From Sphingopyxis sp. RIFCSPHIGHO2_12_FULL_65_19 (GTDB lineage Bacteria > Pseudomonadota > Alphaproteobacteria > Sphingomonadales > Sphingomonadaceae): a stretch of 33,678 bases of DNA. The notes under the pieces are model-generated. The model was not told where the DNA came from. It worked only from the letters and a program-made list of their open reading frames with translations, and did not search any database. Positions 15,575 through 23,670 of the stretch are shown here, piece by piece. Within the stretch, counting starts at the first letter, position 1. Every line of letters starts with the position of its first letter. Location: the NCBI RefSeq assembly GCF_001830555.1, contig NZ_MIAM01000010.1, positions 1 through 33,678 on the forward strand. Direction: 5' to 3'. A program made the position numbers and the translations under genes.

Positions 15575-16384
15575 TTACCGTTGGCATTTGGGGCAGAAGA
15601 AGGTCGATCGGCCCGACTGCACGATCCGCGAAATCGTCCCGCCACATTCGCACGCCTCGCCCTCGCGCCCATAGACGCGCCAGTCCTTCGCGAAATAGCC
15701 AAGGTCGCCATCGGGACTGAGGAAATCGCGCAAGGTCGATCCGCCTGCGGCGATCGCCGCGATCAGCACCGCCTTGATCGCGGGCACCAGCGCGGCGAGC
15801 TTCGCCTTCGACACATCGGCCGCGGCCTTGGTCGGTGCAATGCGCGCCATGTTGAGCGCTTCACAGACATAGATATTGCCGAGCCCGGCGACGATCGTCT
15901 GGTCGAGCAGCATCGCCTTGATCGGCGCGCGGCGCCCGGCAAGGGCCTTCGCCAGATAGGCGGCGTCGAACGCGTCGGACAAAGGTTCAGGGCCGAGCGT
16001 CACAAAGGCGGCAAACAGGCGCAACGGATCGCCGCGCACCAGATCGACCGACCCGAAACGACGCGGATCGTGCAGGAACAACCTGTGCCCCGCGGTTTCG
16101 AGCAGCAGATGATCATGCTTTCCCGCATCGCCCCCTTCGGTGCGCCAGCGCCCCGACATGCCGAGGTGAAAGATCATATGGTCATCGCGGTCGGTCGAGA
16201 TGACGCCATATTTGGCGCGCCGCGACAAGCCGGTAACGGTTGCGCCGGTGAGCCGCTGGGCGAGGTCGGCGGGAAAGGGCCGACGCAGATCGGGGCGGAA
16301 GGTCGTGACCGCGGCCAGCCTTTGCCCCTGAAGGAAAGGCGCCAGTCCACGGATGGTGGTTTCGACTTCGGGTAGCTCGGGCAT
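15575..16384 (-). CDS. mutM: Formamidopyrimidine-DNA glycosylase (Fpg/MutM)
   Basis: A 269-residue base-excision repair enzyme that removes 8-oxoguanine and formamidopyrimidines and cleaves the AP site. The start at ATG 16384 is fixed by function: the mature protein must begin PELPEVETTIRG, where the N-terminal proline is the nucleophile; upstream in-frame codons would bury it. The helix-two-turn-helix region (LGNIYVCEALNMARI) is present, and the C-terminal zinc finger ends RIVQSGRSTFFCPKCQR. Oddly, the first zinc pair reads C-E-C (C-x-C) where E. coli has C-x2-C. It is divergent from ubiE with a 93-bp shared gap. Confidence 0.96.
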   Translation of the reverse strand: MPELPEVETTIRGLAPFLQGQRLAAVTTFRPDLRRPFPADLAQRLTGATVTGLSRRAKYGVISTDRDDHMIFHLGMSGRWRTEGGDAGKHDHLLLETAGHRLFLHDPRRFGSVDLVRGDPLRLFAAFVTLGPEPLSDAFDAAYLAKALAGRRAPIKAMLLDQTIVAGLGNIYVCEALNMARIAPTKAAADVSKAKLAALVPAIKAVLIAAIAAGGSTLRDFLSPDGDLGYFAKDWRVYGREGEACECGGTISRIVQSGRSTFFCPKCQR

Positions 16385-16407
16385 TTCGACATCGCGGTAA
16401 CTGGCAT

Positions 16408-16436
16408 TTGCTTGCACGACAAGGCCCGGCTAAAGG
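16408..16436 (+). promoter_or_regulatory. Candidate ubiE promoter
   Basis: TTGCTT (16408-16413) and TAAAGG (16431-16436), spacer 17, lie in the mutM/ubiE divergent gap about 40 bp before the ubiE ATG. Both hexamers are imperfect; offered as the best candidate only. Confidence 0.25.
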
Positions 16437-16477
16437 CCGTCGCAGCAGAAAATCTCCCCACAAAAGGCACGCAATCC

Positions 16478-17215
16478 ATGGTCACTCCCGATACCGTCAG
16501 CTTCGGTTACGAACAGGTGCCCGCGGGCGAAAAGACCGCCATGGTCGGCGAGGTCTTCAGCCGCGTCGCGCGCAAATATGACATCATGAACGACGCGATG
16601 TCGGGTGGGATGCACCGTTTGTGGAAGGACCGCTTCGTGCGCCGCGTCAAGCCGCGCGCGGGCGAGACGATCCTCGACATGGCGGGCGGCACCGGCGACA
16701 TCGCCTTTCGCATGGAGCGTTCCGGCGCGAGCATCACCGTTGCCGACATCAACCCCGACATGCTGGGCGTCGGGATGGAGCGCGCCGCCGAACGCGGCGT
16801 CGACAGCCTGGTATGGAGCGAACAGAACGCCGAAAAGCTGAGCTTTCCCGGCCAGTTTTTCGACGCCTATACGATCGCCTTCGGCATCCGCAACGTCACC
16901 GACATCCCCGCGGCGCTGAAGGAAGCGCATCGCGTGCTGCGCTACGGCGGGCGTTTCTTCTGCCTCGAATTTTCGACCAACGAATGGCCGGGCTTCGCGC
17001 AGGCCTATGATGCCTATTCGCACCACCTCGTCCCCAAGCTTGGCAAGCTTATCGCCGACGACGAGGACAGCTATCGTTACCTGATCGAATCGATCCGCCG
17101 CTTTCCGCCGATGCCCAAATTCGCTGAGATGATCCGCGAAGCGGGCTTTACCTCGGTCAAGGTCGAGCCGATTCTGGGCGGTCTCGTCGCGATCCACAGC
17201 GGGTGGAAAGCGTGA
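16478..17215 (+). CDS. ubiE: UbiE, demethylmenaquinone/ubiquinone C-methyltransferase
   Basis: A 245-residue class I SAM-dependent methyltransferase that performs the C-methylation step of ubiquinone synthesis (and of menaquinone where present). Family signatures are FSRVARKYDIMNDAMSGGMHRLWKD near the N terminus, SAM motif I LDMAGGTGDIAFRM, the YTIAFGIRNVTD motif, RVLRYGGRFFCLEFS, and PMPKFAEMIREAGF toward the end. ATG 16478 is chosen because MVTPDTVSFGYEQVP gives a normal start and the upstream in-frame extension is composed of intergenic sequence. It is followed by ubiB, so two ubiquinone genes are grouped. Confidence 0.95.
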   Translation: MVTPDTVSFGYEQVPAGEKTAMVGEVFSRVARKYDIMNDAMSGGMHRLWKDRFVRRVKPRAGETILDMAGGTGDIAFRMERSGASITVADINPDMLGVGMERAAERGVDSLVWSEQNAEKLSFPGQFFDAYTIAFGIRNVTDIPAALKEAHRVLRYGGRFFCLEFSTNEWPGFAQAYDAYSHHLVPKLGKLIADDEDSYRYLIESIRRFPPMPKFAEMIREAGFTSVKVEPILGGLVAIHSGWKA

Positions 17216-17230
17216 GAGCCGACGCCAGCT

Positions 17231-17257
17231 TCTCCCCATCCGCAAGCGGGAGGGGGA
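17231..17257. repeat. Palindromic G/C-tract hairpin before ubiB
   Basis: tctccccatccgc pairs imperfectly with gcgggaggggga around the loop aa (17231-17257). It resembles the right-hand stems at 3146-3169 and 9665-9686. Its purine arm contains GGAGG (17249-17253), the only good ribosome-binding sequence for the ubiB ATG at 17265. Confidence 0.55.
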
Positions 17258-17264
17258 CTGAGGC

Positions 17265-18809
17265 ATGACCCGTCCCGTTACCCATATCGCCCGCCTGCTG
17301 AAATGGGGGCGTATCCTTGCGCGCCACGGTGCGCTGCGCGGGATCGAAAGCGCGCCGACGACGCCGCCGGGCGTCAAGCGGCTCTGCCGAATCGCGCGGC
17401 TCGGCACGATTCAGCCCAAGATTCCCGATTACGCCACAGCCTTCCAGGCGATCGGCCCGGCGGCGGTCAAGCTCGGCCAGACGCTCGCCACGCGCCCCGA
17501 CCTTGTCGGCGAGGATGCCGCGCGCAACTTGCTGAGCCTTCAGGATGCCCTGGCGCCCGTCGGCTTCGACCGCATCCGGCAAGAGATTGAGGCGACCTTC
17601 GAGGTTCCGCTCGAAAGCCTTTATAGCGAGTTCGACCCCGACCCCGTCGGCTCGGCGTCGATCGCGCAGGTTCATCGGGCAACGACGACCGATGGCCGCA
17701 AGGTTGCGGTCAAGGTGCGCCGTCCCGGCATCGACAAGCAATTCGCCCGCGATATCGAAACCTATGAATGGGCGGCGGCGCATCTTGAGGCGCTGGGCGG
17801 CGAAGCGACGCGGCTGCGCCCCCGGCAGGTTATCGCCAATTTCCGCCGCTGGACGCTGCGCGAACTCGACCTGCGCCGCGAAGCCGCTTCGGCATCCGAA
17901 CTCGCCGACGCGATGGTCGGCGTACCGACCTATCAAGTGCCCGCCATCGACTGGGATCGCACCGCCAGCCGCGTGATGACGCTGGACTGGATCGACGGCA
18001 TCAAGATTTCGCACCGCGACGCCCTGATCGCGGCGGGGCACGACATGGAACAATTGTCGGCGAACCTCGTCAACGCATTCCTGCGCCAGGCGATCGCCGA
18101 GGGTTTCTTCCACGCCGACATGCATCAGGGCAATTTGTTCGTGAAGGCCGACGGAACGATCGCCGCGGTCGATTTCGGGATCATGGGGCGGATCAACCGC
18201 CAGGCACGCTACTGGCTGGCCGAGATCCTCTATGGGCTGACCACGGGCAATTATCGCCGCGTCGCCGAAATCCATTTCGAGGCGCAATATGTGCCAGATT
18301 ATCACAGCGTCGAGGAATTCGCGACGGCCCTGCGCGCGGTCGGCGAGCCGATGCGCGGCAAGCCGGTCAGCGAATTGTCGGTGGGACAGATGCTCGACGG
18401 CCTGTTCGCGATCACGCGCGATTTCGACATGCAGACCCAGCCGCACCTGCTGCTGCTCCAGAAAACGATGGTGATGGTCGAAGGCGTCGCGACGATGCTC
18501 AATCCCAAAATCAACATGTGGGATGTGTCGGGACCATTTGTGCAGGAATGGATCCGCGACGAACTCGGCCCCGAAGCGGCGCTGGCCGATGGCCTGCGCG
18601 AACAGGGCAAGACGCTGGCGCTGATCCCCGACATCATCCGCCGCCTCGACGCGCAATTGCCGAAAAAGGGCGCCGCGCCGCCCGCGCCGCCGCTGCCCCA
18701 AATTCCGCTGATGTGGGACAAGGGCGAACGAAAGCCCTGGTGGCGTTATGCGCTGACCGCACTCGTCGGCGCGGCGGCTGGCGCGGCGGCGTTCAACTGG
18801 CTAGGTTAG
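17265..18809 (+). CDS. ubiB: UbiB, ubiquinone biosynthesis atypical kinase/ATPase
   Basis: A 514-residue ABC1/ADCK/UbiB protein. The family-specific KxGQ motif appears as PAAVKLGQTLATRPDL (about 65-80). The Ala-rich nucleotide loop is VGSASIAQVHRA, the lysine of VAVKVRRPGI follows, and the kinase-like catalytic and metal motifs are HADMHQGNLFV and AVDFGIMGRI. The C terminus carries a hydrophobic membrane segment (ALTALVGAAAGAAAFNWL). UbiB proteins hydrolyse ATP and support the ubiquinone biosynthetic complex or move its lipid intermediates. The start is ATG 17265. coaBC begins four bases after its stop, so these form an operon with ubiE. Confidence 0.95.
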   Translation: MTRPVTHIARLLKWGRILARHGALRGIESAPTTPPGVKRLCRIARLGTIQPKIPDYATAFQAIGPAAVKLGQTLATRPDLVGEDAARNLLSLQDALAPVGFDRIRQEIEATFEVPLESLYSEFDPDPVGSASIAQVHRATTTDGRKVAVKVRRPGIDKQFARDIETYEWAAAHLEALGGEATRLRPRQVIANFRRWTLRELDLRREAASASELADAMVGVPTYQVPAIDWDRTASRVMTLDWIDGIKISHRDALIAAGHDMEQLSANLVNAFLRQAIAEGFFHADMHQGNLFVKADGTIAAVDFGIMGRINRQARYWLAEILYGLTTGNYRRVAEIHFEAQYVPDYHSVEEFATALRAVGEPMRGKPVSELSVGQMLDGLFAITRDFDMQTQPHLLLLQKTMVMVEGVATMLNPKINMWDVSGPFVQEWIRDELGPEAALADGLREQGKTLALIPDIIRRLDAQLPKKGAAPPAPPLPQIPLMWDKGERKPWWRYALTALVGAAAGAAAFNWLG

Positions 18810-18813
18810 GCGT

Positions 18814-20094
18814 ATGACCAAACCCCGCATTCTGCTCATCATCGGCGGCGGTATCGCGGCCTATAAATCGGTCGAGCTCGTCCGCCTGCTGCGCAAGGCA
18901 GGCTATGTCGTCCGCTGCGTCCTCACGCGCGCGGGCAAACAGTTCGTCACGCCGCTGACGCTCGCGGCGCTGTCCGAAAACAAGGTCTATACCAATCTGT
19001 TCGACCTGAAGGACGAGGTCGAGATGGGGCATATCCAGCTGAGCCGCGAGGCCGACCTGGTGGTTGTCGCGCCCGCGACCGCCGACCTGCTTGCCAAGAT
19101 GGCGGCGGGAATCGCCGACGACCTGGCGACGACGTTGCTGCTTGCGACCGACAAACCCGTGCTCGCAGCGCCCGCCATGAACGTGCGCATGTGGCTCCAT
19201 GCCGCGACGCGCCGCAACGTCGCAACGCTGCGCGGCGACGGCGTGACGGTGATGGAACCCGACGAGGGCGAGATGGCGTGCGGCGAATATGGCCCCGGCC
19301 GCCTGCCCGAACCGGCCGCGATCAAGGCGGCGATCGACGCCGCGCTGGCCGACGCCCCGGCGCCGGTCGCGCTGACGGGTCCCGGGGCATTGGCGGGGCA
19401 ACCCGACTTCGCGCCCGCGAACCGCCGCCCATTATATGGCCGCCGCATCCTGATCACCGCCGGACCGACGCACGAGCCGATCGACCCGGTGCGCTACATC
19501 GCCAACCGATCGAGCGGGAAACAGGGCTTTGCCATCGCCGCCGCCGCCGCCGCCGCGGGCGCCGAAGTGCTGCTGGTCGCCGGGCCGGTGGCCTTGCCGA
19601 CGCCGCCCGGCGTGATCCGCGTCGACGTCGAGACCGCCGTTGAAATGGCGGCCGAGGTCGAGGCGGCCCTGCCCGTCGATGCCGCGATCATGGTTGCCGC
19701 GGTCGCCGACTGGCGCGCCGCCGACACCGCGGCGCAGAAGATCAAGAAAGATGGCAGCGGGCAGGTTCCGCCGCTCGCGCTGGCCGAAAATCCCGATATT
19801 CTCGCCAGCATCGCCCAAAGCGCGCAGCGCCCGCCCTTGCTGATCGGCTTTGCTGCCGAAACCAACGACGTTATCGCCCATGCGCAGGCAAAGCTGGCGC
19901 GCAAGGGGTGCGACTGGATCGTCGCCAACGACGTCGCCGCCGATCCGATGGGCGGCGAAAGCAACCGGGTGCATATCGTTAGCAAAGCGGGCGTAGACAG
20001 CTGGGACCGGCTGCCCAAGCAGGCCGTCGCCCGCCAATTGATGGAAAAGATCGCCGATGAACTCGACACCCGCGCCCCGCTTGAACGAGATTGA
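18814..20094 (+). CDS. coaBC: Bifunctional CoaBC: phosphopantothenoylcysteine synthetase/decarboxylase
   Basis: A 426-residue fusion enzyme of coenzyme A synthesis. The N-terminal flavoprotein CoaC half (about 1-185) has [16 protein letters not shown], the active-site region [21 protein letters not shown] with its histidine, the PAMNVRMW motif and the substrate clamp [12 protein letters not shown]. The C-terminal CoaB half starts with [27 protein letters not shown] and includes the KIKK motif (AAQKIKKDG). It joins cysteine to 4'-phosphopantothenate and then decarboxylates the product. ATG 18814 starts four bases after ubiB. The 3' end overlaps dut by 38 bases in another frame. Confidence 0.96.
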   Translation: MTKPRILLIIGGGIAAYKSVELVRLLRKAGYVVRCVLTRAGKQFVTPLTLAALSENKVYTNLFDLKDEVEMGHIQLSREADLVVVAPATADLLAKMAAGIADDLATTLLLATDKPVLAAPAMNVRMWLHAATRRNVATLRGDGVTVMEPDEGEMACGEYGPGRLPEPAAIKAAIDAALADAPAPVALTGPGALAGQPDFAPANRRPLYGRRILITAGPTHEPIDPVRYIANRSSGKQGFAIAAAAAAAGAEVLLVAGPVALPTPPGVIRVDVETAVEMAAEVEAALPVDAAIMVAAVADWRAADTAAQKIKKDGSGQVPPLALAENPDILASIAQSAQRPPLLIGFAAETNDVIAHAQAKLARKGCDWIVANDVAADPMGGESNRVHIVSKAGVDSWDRLPKQAVARQLMEKIADELDTRAPLERD

Positions 20095-20605
20095 GATCGC
20101 CCTCCAGCGGCTGCCCAATGGCGGCGGCCTGCCGCTGCCGGCCTATGCCAGCGACGGCGCGGCGGGAATGGATGTCGTCGCGGCCGAGACGCTGACCTTG
20201 CGCCCCGGCGCGCGCCATGCGGTCGCGACCGGCTTTGCGATGGCGATCCCGGCGGGTTATGAGGTGCAGGTCCGCCCGCGTTCGGGCCTCGCGCTCAAAC
20301 ATGGCATTACCTGCCTGAACACGCCCGGCACGATCGACAGCGACTATCGCGGCGAGGTGAAGGTCATCCTCGCCAATCTGGGCGACGAAATTTTCGAGGT
20401 GAAGCGCGGCGACCGCATCGCCCAGCTTGTCCCCGCCCCGGTCCAGCGCGCGGCATTTGCGGAGGTCGAAACGCTCGACGAGACTCAACGCGGCGCGGGC
20501 GGCTTCGGGTCGACCGGGATCGAAAGCGATGCGCTCGACGAGACCGCCGACACGGCGGGGCTTGCCTCGCTGTCGGGTATCAAGCTGCGCCGACCGGCGG
20601 ACTGA
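20057..20605 (+). CDS. dut: dUTP diphosphatase
   Basis: A trimeric-type dUTPase of 182 residues that hydrolyses dUTP to dUMP and PPi, limiting uracil in DNA and feeding dTMP synthesis. All five motifs are present: AAGMDVVA (about 35-42), [26 protein letters not shown] with the catalytic aspartate, GDRIAQLV, and motif [10 protein letters not shown] (147-154). The protein then continues for 28 residues with an acidic-to-basic tail, which is longer than the usual bacterial enzyme. The start at ATG 20057 lies inside coaBC (38-base overlap); a TTG at 20081 in the same frame is a less likely alternative. Confidence 0.94.
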   Translation: MNSTPAPRLNEIEIALQRLPNGGGLPLPAYASDGAAGMDVVAAETLTLRPGARHAVATGFAMAIPAGYEVQVRPRSGLALKHGITCLNTPGTIDSDYRGEVKVILANLGDEIFEVKRGDRIAQLVPAPVQRAAFAEVETLDETQRGAGGFGSTGIESDALDETADTAGLASLSGIKLRRPAD

Positions 20606-20606
20606 T

Positions 20607-21356
20607 TTGCTGAGCGACGCCGAACTCGATCGGTATGCGCGCCAGATCATCCTGCCGGCCTTTGGCGGTGCCGGGCAGGCCAGGCTGCATGCGGCGCATG
20701 TTGCGATCATCGGCGCGGGCGGGATCGGTTGCCCCGCGATCACCTATCTGGCGGCGGCGGGGGTCGGACGGCTCACGATCATCGACGACGACCGGGTCGA
20801 ACTGTCGAACCTGCACCGCCAGCCGCTGTTCACCGATGCCGATGTCGGCGCGCTGAAGGCCGAGGTCGCTGCGGAGGCGGCGCGGCGGATCAACCCGCAT
20901 GTCAACGCGGTCGCGGTGCCCAGCCGGCTCGACGAGAGCAACGCCCAGGCGCTGCTGGCGGGCGCGACGCTGATCCTCGACGGATGCGACAATTTCGGCA
21001 CACGGCTCGCGGTCAATCGCGCAGCGGTCGCGCTGCATATCCCGCTGCTCAGTGCGGCGATCGGCGCGTTCGAGGGGCAGGTGGCGCTGTACGAAGGCTG
21101 GCGCGCGGGGCACGCCTGCTACGCCTGCCTTGTCGGTAACGACCCCGACCGCGAAGGGATCAACTGCGCCGAAACCGGCGTCATGGGGGCGCTCGCCGGA
21201 ATGATCGGGACGATGGCGGCGCTGGAGGCGGTGCGCGCGCTGACCGACTGGGGGTCGCCGTTGACGGGACGGCTGGCGATCGTCGATATGCTCGATCGGC
21301 GCTGGCGCGAAGTCGGCGTGCCCGAGGACCCCGATTGCCCGATATGCCGAAGCTGA
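20607..21356 (+). CDS. MoeB/ThiF family adenylyltransferase (E1-like)
   Basis: A 249-residue E1-like enzyme of MoeB length without a C-terminal rhodanese domain. It has the nucleotide-binding GAGGIGCPAITYLAAAGVG, DDDRVELSNLHRQPLF with the conserved Arg, and DGCDNFGTRLAVNRA. The structural zinc tetrad is C-x2-C twice (CYAC and CPIC at the very C terminus), and a further cysteine sits in NCAETGVMG. Such enzymes adenylate the C-terminal glycine of MoaD or ThiS so that sulfur can be added. No ATG fits; TTG 20607, one base after the dut stop, restores the full fold. Whether it serves molybdopterin, thiamine or both cannot be settled here. Confidence 0.88.
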   Translation: MLSDAELDRYARQIILPAFGGAGQARLHAAHVAIIGAGGIGCPAITYLAAAGVGRLTIIDDDRVELSNLHRQPLFTDADVGALKAEVAAEAARRINPHVNAVAVPSRLDESNAQALLAGATLILDGCDNFGTRLAVNRAAVALHIPLLSAAIGAFEGQVALYEGWRAGHACYACLVGNDPDREGINCAETGVMGALAGMIGTMAALEAVRALTDWGSPLTGRLAIVDMLDRRWREVGVPEDPDCPICRS

Positions 21357-21709
21357 ACATCATCGTCGCGGTTGCCGAGGGGCGGCGGCTCTATGCCGCG
21401 CTCGAAACCGGAATGGCCGCGGCGGCGCTGGGCCGCCCCGTGCGCATCTTCCTGCAAGGCGAAGCGGCGGCGCTGCTGCGCGACCCCGTGGCTTTTTCCG
21501 GCGACGAAGCGCGCCGCGCGGCGGGCCAGCCCGATCTCGCCTGGCTGGTCGAGGAAGCGATCGCGATGGAGATTGCGCTATTTGTCTGCCAGTCGGGCAT
21601 GGCGCTCGTCGGCATCGCCGCGACCGAACTGGTGCCGCATGTCCGCGCCGGCGGGCTGGTGAGCTTTCTTGCCGAGGTCGGCGCCGAGGACCGGCTGATC
21701 GTCTATTGA
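21344..21709 (+). CDS. DsrE-family protein, probable sulfur carrier
   Basis: A small protein (121 residues from ATG 21344) with a DsrE/TusD-like fold pattern: an N-terminal strand LNIIVAVAEG, helix RRLYAALETGMAAAALG, strand PVRIFLQGEA, and ALFVCQSGMALVGI with the only cysteine of the protein at about residue 82. TusD-type proteins carry persulfide on a cysteine in this region. It overlaps the 3' end of the MoeB/ThiF-like gene by 13 bases. An upstream in-frame TTG at 21335 has a gagga ribosome-binding site six bases before it and may be the true start. The pairing suggests sulfur handling, but the function is inferred. Confidence 0.75.
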   Translation: MPKLNIIVAVAEGRRLYAALETGMAAAALGRPVRIFLQGEAAALLRDPVAFSGDEARRAAGQPDLAWLVEEAIAMEIALFVCQSGMALVGIAATELVPHVRAGGLVSFLAEVGAEDRLIVY

Positions 21710-21713
21710 GTCG

Positions 21714-21743
21714 TCCTGCACGTCGCGTCGCGACAGGGCAGGA
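21714..21743. other. Hairpin in the convergent gap after the DsrE-like gene
   Basis: tcctgc (21714-21719) pairs with gcagga (21738-21743), enclosing the inner stem gtcgc-gtc-gcgac (21722-21734). It lies between two converging genes, so it may reduce read-through from both sides, though no T-run follows. Confidence 0.4.
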
Positions 21744-21751
21744 TCAGCCGT

Positions 21752-22471
21752 TCAAGGGTTGTCGCAGACGGTGATCTTGTCTGCCTCCGGCCGCTGGCCG
21801 TCGGGCACGAAGCGCGCGAGATAGCCGCCCGCGTGCTGCTTGTCGTCATAGGAGACGAGCTTGTATCCCACCGCCTCGAATTCGCAGACGAGCAGGCGGA
21901 ACGGCGTGCCGTGCTGCGCGATCGGCCGGTCGCCGTCGACGACGATCACCTGCCCGCCCTTGCGCAGCGCCGGGCGGAGTCGCCACAGGAACGCATAGGG
22001 CTCGCCGATCTCGTGATACATGTGGACCATGAACACGCGGTCGAAACTCGCCGCGGGCAGGCGCGGATCGTCGACGGCGCCGAGTTTCAGCGACACATTG
22101 TCGAGCCGTTCGCGCGCGACGCGGTCGGCCAGCCGCTCGATCACCTCGGGAATGATGTCCTGCGCGAGCACGCGGCCCCCGGCGCCGACCCGCTGCGCCA
22201 GACGGACGGTGTAATATCCGTCGCCCGCGCCGATGTCGGCGACCGTCATGTTCGGGCGAACGTCGGCCGAGTCCATCACATCCTCCGCCTCGTTGACGCG
22301 GTCGCGTGCTTCCTCGGTCGACCATTTGGTCGACACGGTCGGCGCGACGGGCCGGTCGGCCGGCGGAAATTCGCGCGCCGTCTCGGTGCGCTCGCCGGCA
22401 TCGTCCCACGGCGCATCGCAACCGTTCAGCAACGGCAGGAGGGCCAGCAGGACGATCGCGGCGCGCTTCAT
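21752..22471 (-). CDS. SAM-dependent methyltransferase-like protein with lipoprotein signal
   Basis: A 239-residue protein starting at ATG 22471. Its N terminus ([21 protein letters not shown]) has a positively charged end, a hydrophobic core and a lipobox with cysteine 18. Asp at +2 would, by the E. coli rule, keep it in the inner membrane. After a Pro/Glu-rich linker comes a class I methyltransferase domain with motif I VADIGAGDGYYT (about 77-88), an acidic residue after the second strand (AQDIIP), and FDRVFMVHMYHEI. The domain normally uses SAM, which is cytosolic, so the apparent export is puzzling. The ATG overlaps the TGA of prfB by one base. Substrate unknown. Confidence 0.82.
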   Translation of the reverse strand: MKRAAIVLLALLPLLNGCDAPWDDAGERTETAREFPPADRPVAPTVSTKWSTEEARDRVNEAEDVMDSADVRPNMTVADIGAGDGYYTVRLAQRVGAGGRVLAQDIIPEVIERLADRVARERLDNVSLKLGAVDDPRLPAASFDRVFMVHMYHEIGEPYAFLWRLRPALRKGGQVIVVDGDRPIAQHGTPFRLLVCEFEAVGYKLVSYDDKQHAGGYLARFVPDGQRPEADKITVCDNP

Positions 22472-23598
22472 CAATCGATGTCCTCCACCTCGACCTTTTC
22501 GCCCGTCACCTTCTGCGACAGCGCCGCCGCCATGAAGGGATCGAGCGCGCCGTCGAGCACGTCGCCGGGCGCGGTCGATGTCACCCCGGTACGCAGATCC
22601 TTGACCAGCTGATAGGGCTGGAGGACGTAGGAACGGATCTGGTGGCCCCAGCCGATCTCGGTCTTTGCCTGATATTCGCCCGAGGCCGCGGCCTCGCGCT
22701 TTTGCAGCTCGGCCTCGTACATCCGCGCTTTCAGCATCCCCATCGCGGTCGCGCGGTTCTTGTGCTGCGATCGGTCGTTCTGGCTCGCGACGACGATGCC
22801 GGTCGGGATATGCGTGATTCGCACCGCCGAATCGGTCGTGTTGACGTGCTGGCCGCCCGCGCCCGAGGCGCGATAGGTGTCGATCTTGAGGTCGCCTTCG
22901 TTGATCTCGATGTCGATATTGTCGTCGATCACCGGATAGACCCAGACCGAAGAGAAGCTGGTGTGGCGCCGCGCCGAGCTGTCATAGGGCGAGATGCGGA
23001 CGAGGCGGTGGACGCCGCTTTCGGTCTTGGCATAGCCATAGGCATTCTCGCCCTTGACCAGCATCGTCGCCGATTTGATGCCCGCCTGTTCGCCCGCCTG
23101 ATATTCGACGAGCTCGACCTTGAACCCGCGCTTCTCGGCCCAGCGGCTGTACATGCGCTGGAGCATTTCGGCCCAGTCCTGGCTTTCGGTGCCCCCGGCG
23201 CCCGCATGGACTTCGATATAGGCATCATTGGCGTCGGCCTCGCCCGCGAGCAGCGCCTTGATCTTGTCTTCCTCCGCGCGCGCGGCGAGCGTCGCCAACG
23301 AAGCGACCGCTTCGTCGACCATCGCCTCGTCGCCTTCCATCTCGGCCAGCTCGATCAGCTCGGCGGTGTCGGCGCACTCGGTTTCGATCGCGCGCGTCGC
23401 ATTGATCGCCTCGTCGAGCCGACGGCGTTCGCGCATGACCTCTTGCGCCGCCTTGGCATCGTTCCAAAGCGTCGGGTCCTCGACCTTCGCATTCAGCTCG
23501 TCGAGCCGCCGCACCGCGCGGTCCCAGTCGAGAAAGCGGCGCAGCAGCGCCAGCGCGGCGCCAATCTTGTCGATATGATCCTGCGCTTCGGCGCGCAT
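22471..23598 (-). CDS. prfB: Peptide chain release factor 2
   Basis: A 375-residue RF2 that recognises UGA and UAA and triggers peptide release. The GGQ loop is present as [22 protein letters not shown], and the stop-codon recognition tripeptide, SPF in E. coli, reads SPY here ([16 protein letters not shown]). The N-terminal region corresponding to the E. coli programmed frameshift (RRFLDWDRA) is one continuous frame with no internal TGA, so the classical autoregulatory frameshift is absent. ATG 23598 gives normal length. Its own stop is TGA, overlapping the start codon of the downstream methyltransferase (TGATG). It follows mrcA on the same strand after 72 bp. Confidence 0.96.
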   Translation of the reverse strand: MRAEAQDHIDKIGAALALLRRFLDWDRAVRRLDELNAKVEDPTLWNDAKAAQEVMRERRRLDEAINATRAIETECADTAELIELAEMEGDEAMVDEAVASLATLAARAEEDKIKALLAGEADANDAYIEVHAGAGGTESQDWAEMLQRMYSRWAEKRGFKVELVEYQAGEQAGIKSATMLVKGENAYGYAKTESGVHRLVRISPYDSSARRHTSFSSVWVYPVIDDNIDIEINEGDLKIDTYRASGAGGQHVNTTDSAVRITHIPTGIVVASQNDRSQHKNRATAMGMLKARMYEAELQKREAAASGEYQAKTEIGWGHQIRSYVLQPYQLVKDLRTGVTSTAPGDVLDGALDPFMAAALSQKVTGEKVEVEDID

Positions 23599-23670
23599 GT
23601 CCTTGCTCCTGAAATATGTTGGCCCCGCCCTTACGGCCTCAATGGCCGCAGGGGAAGACGGCGCGCCGGA

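Noticed and set aside
23500..23598. Programmed +1 frameshift in prfB
   Set aside because: Looked for the internal TGA at the equivalent of E. coli codon 26; the frame is continuous through RRFLDWDRA.
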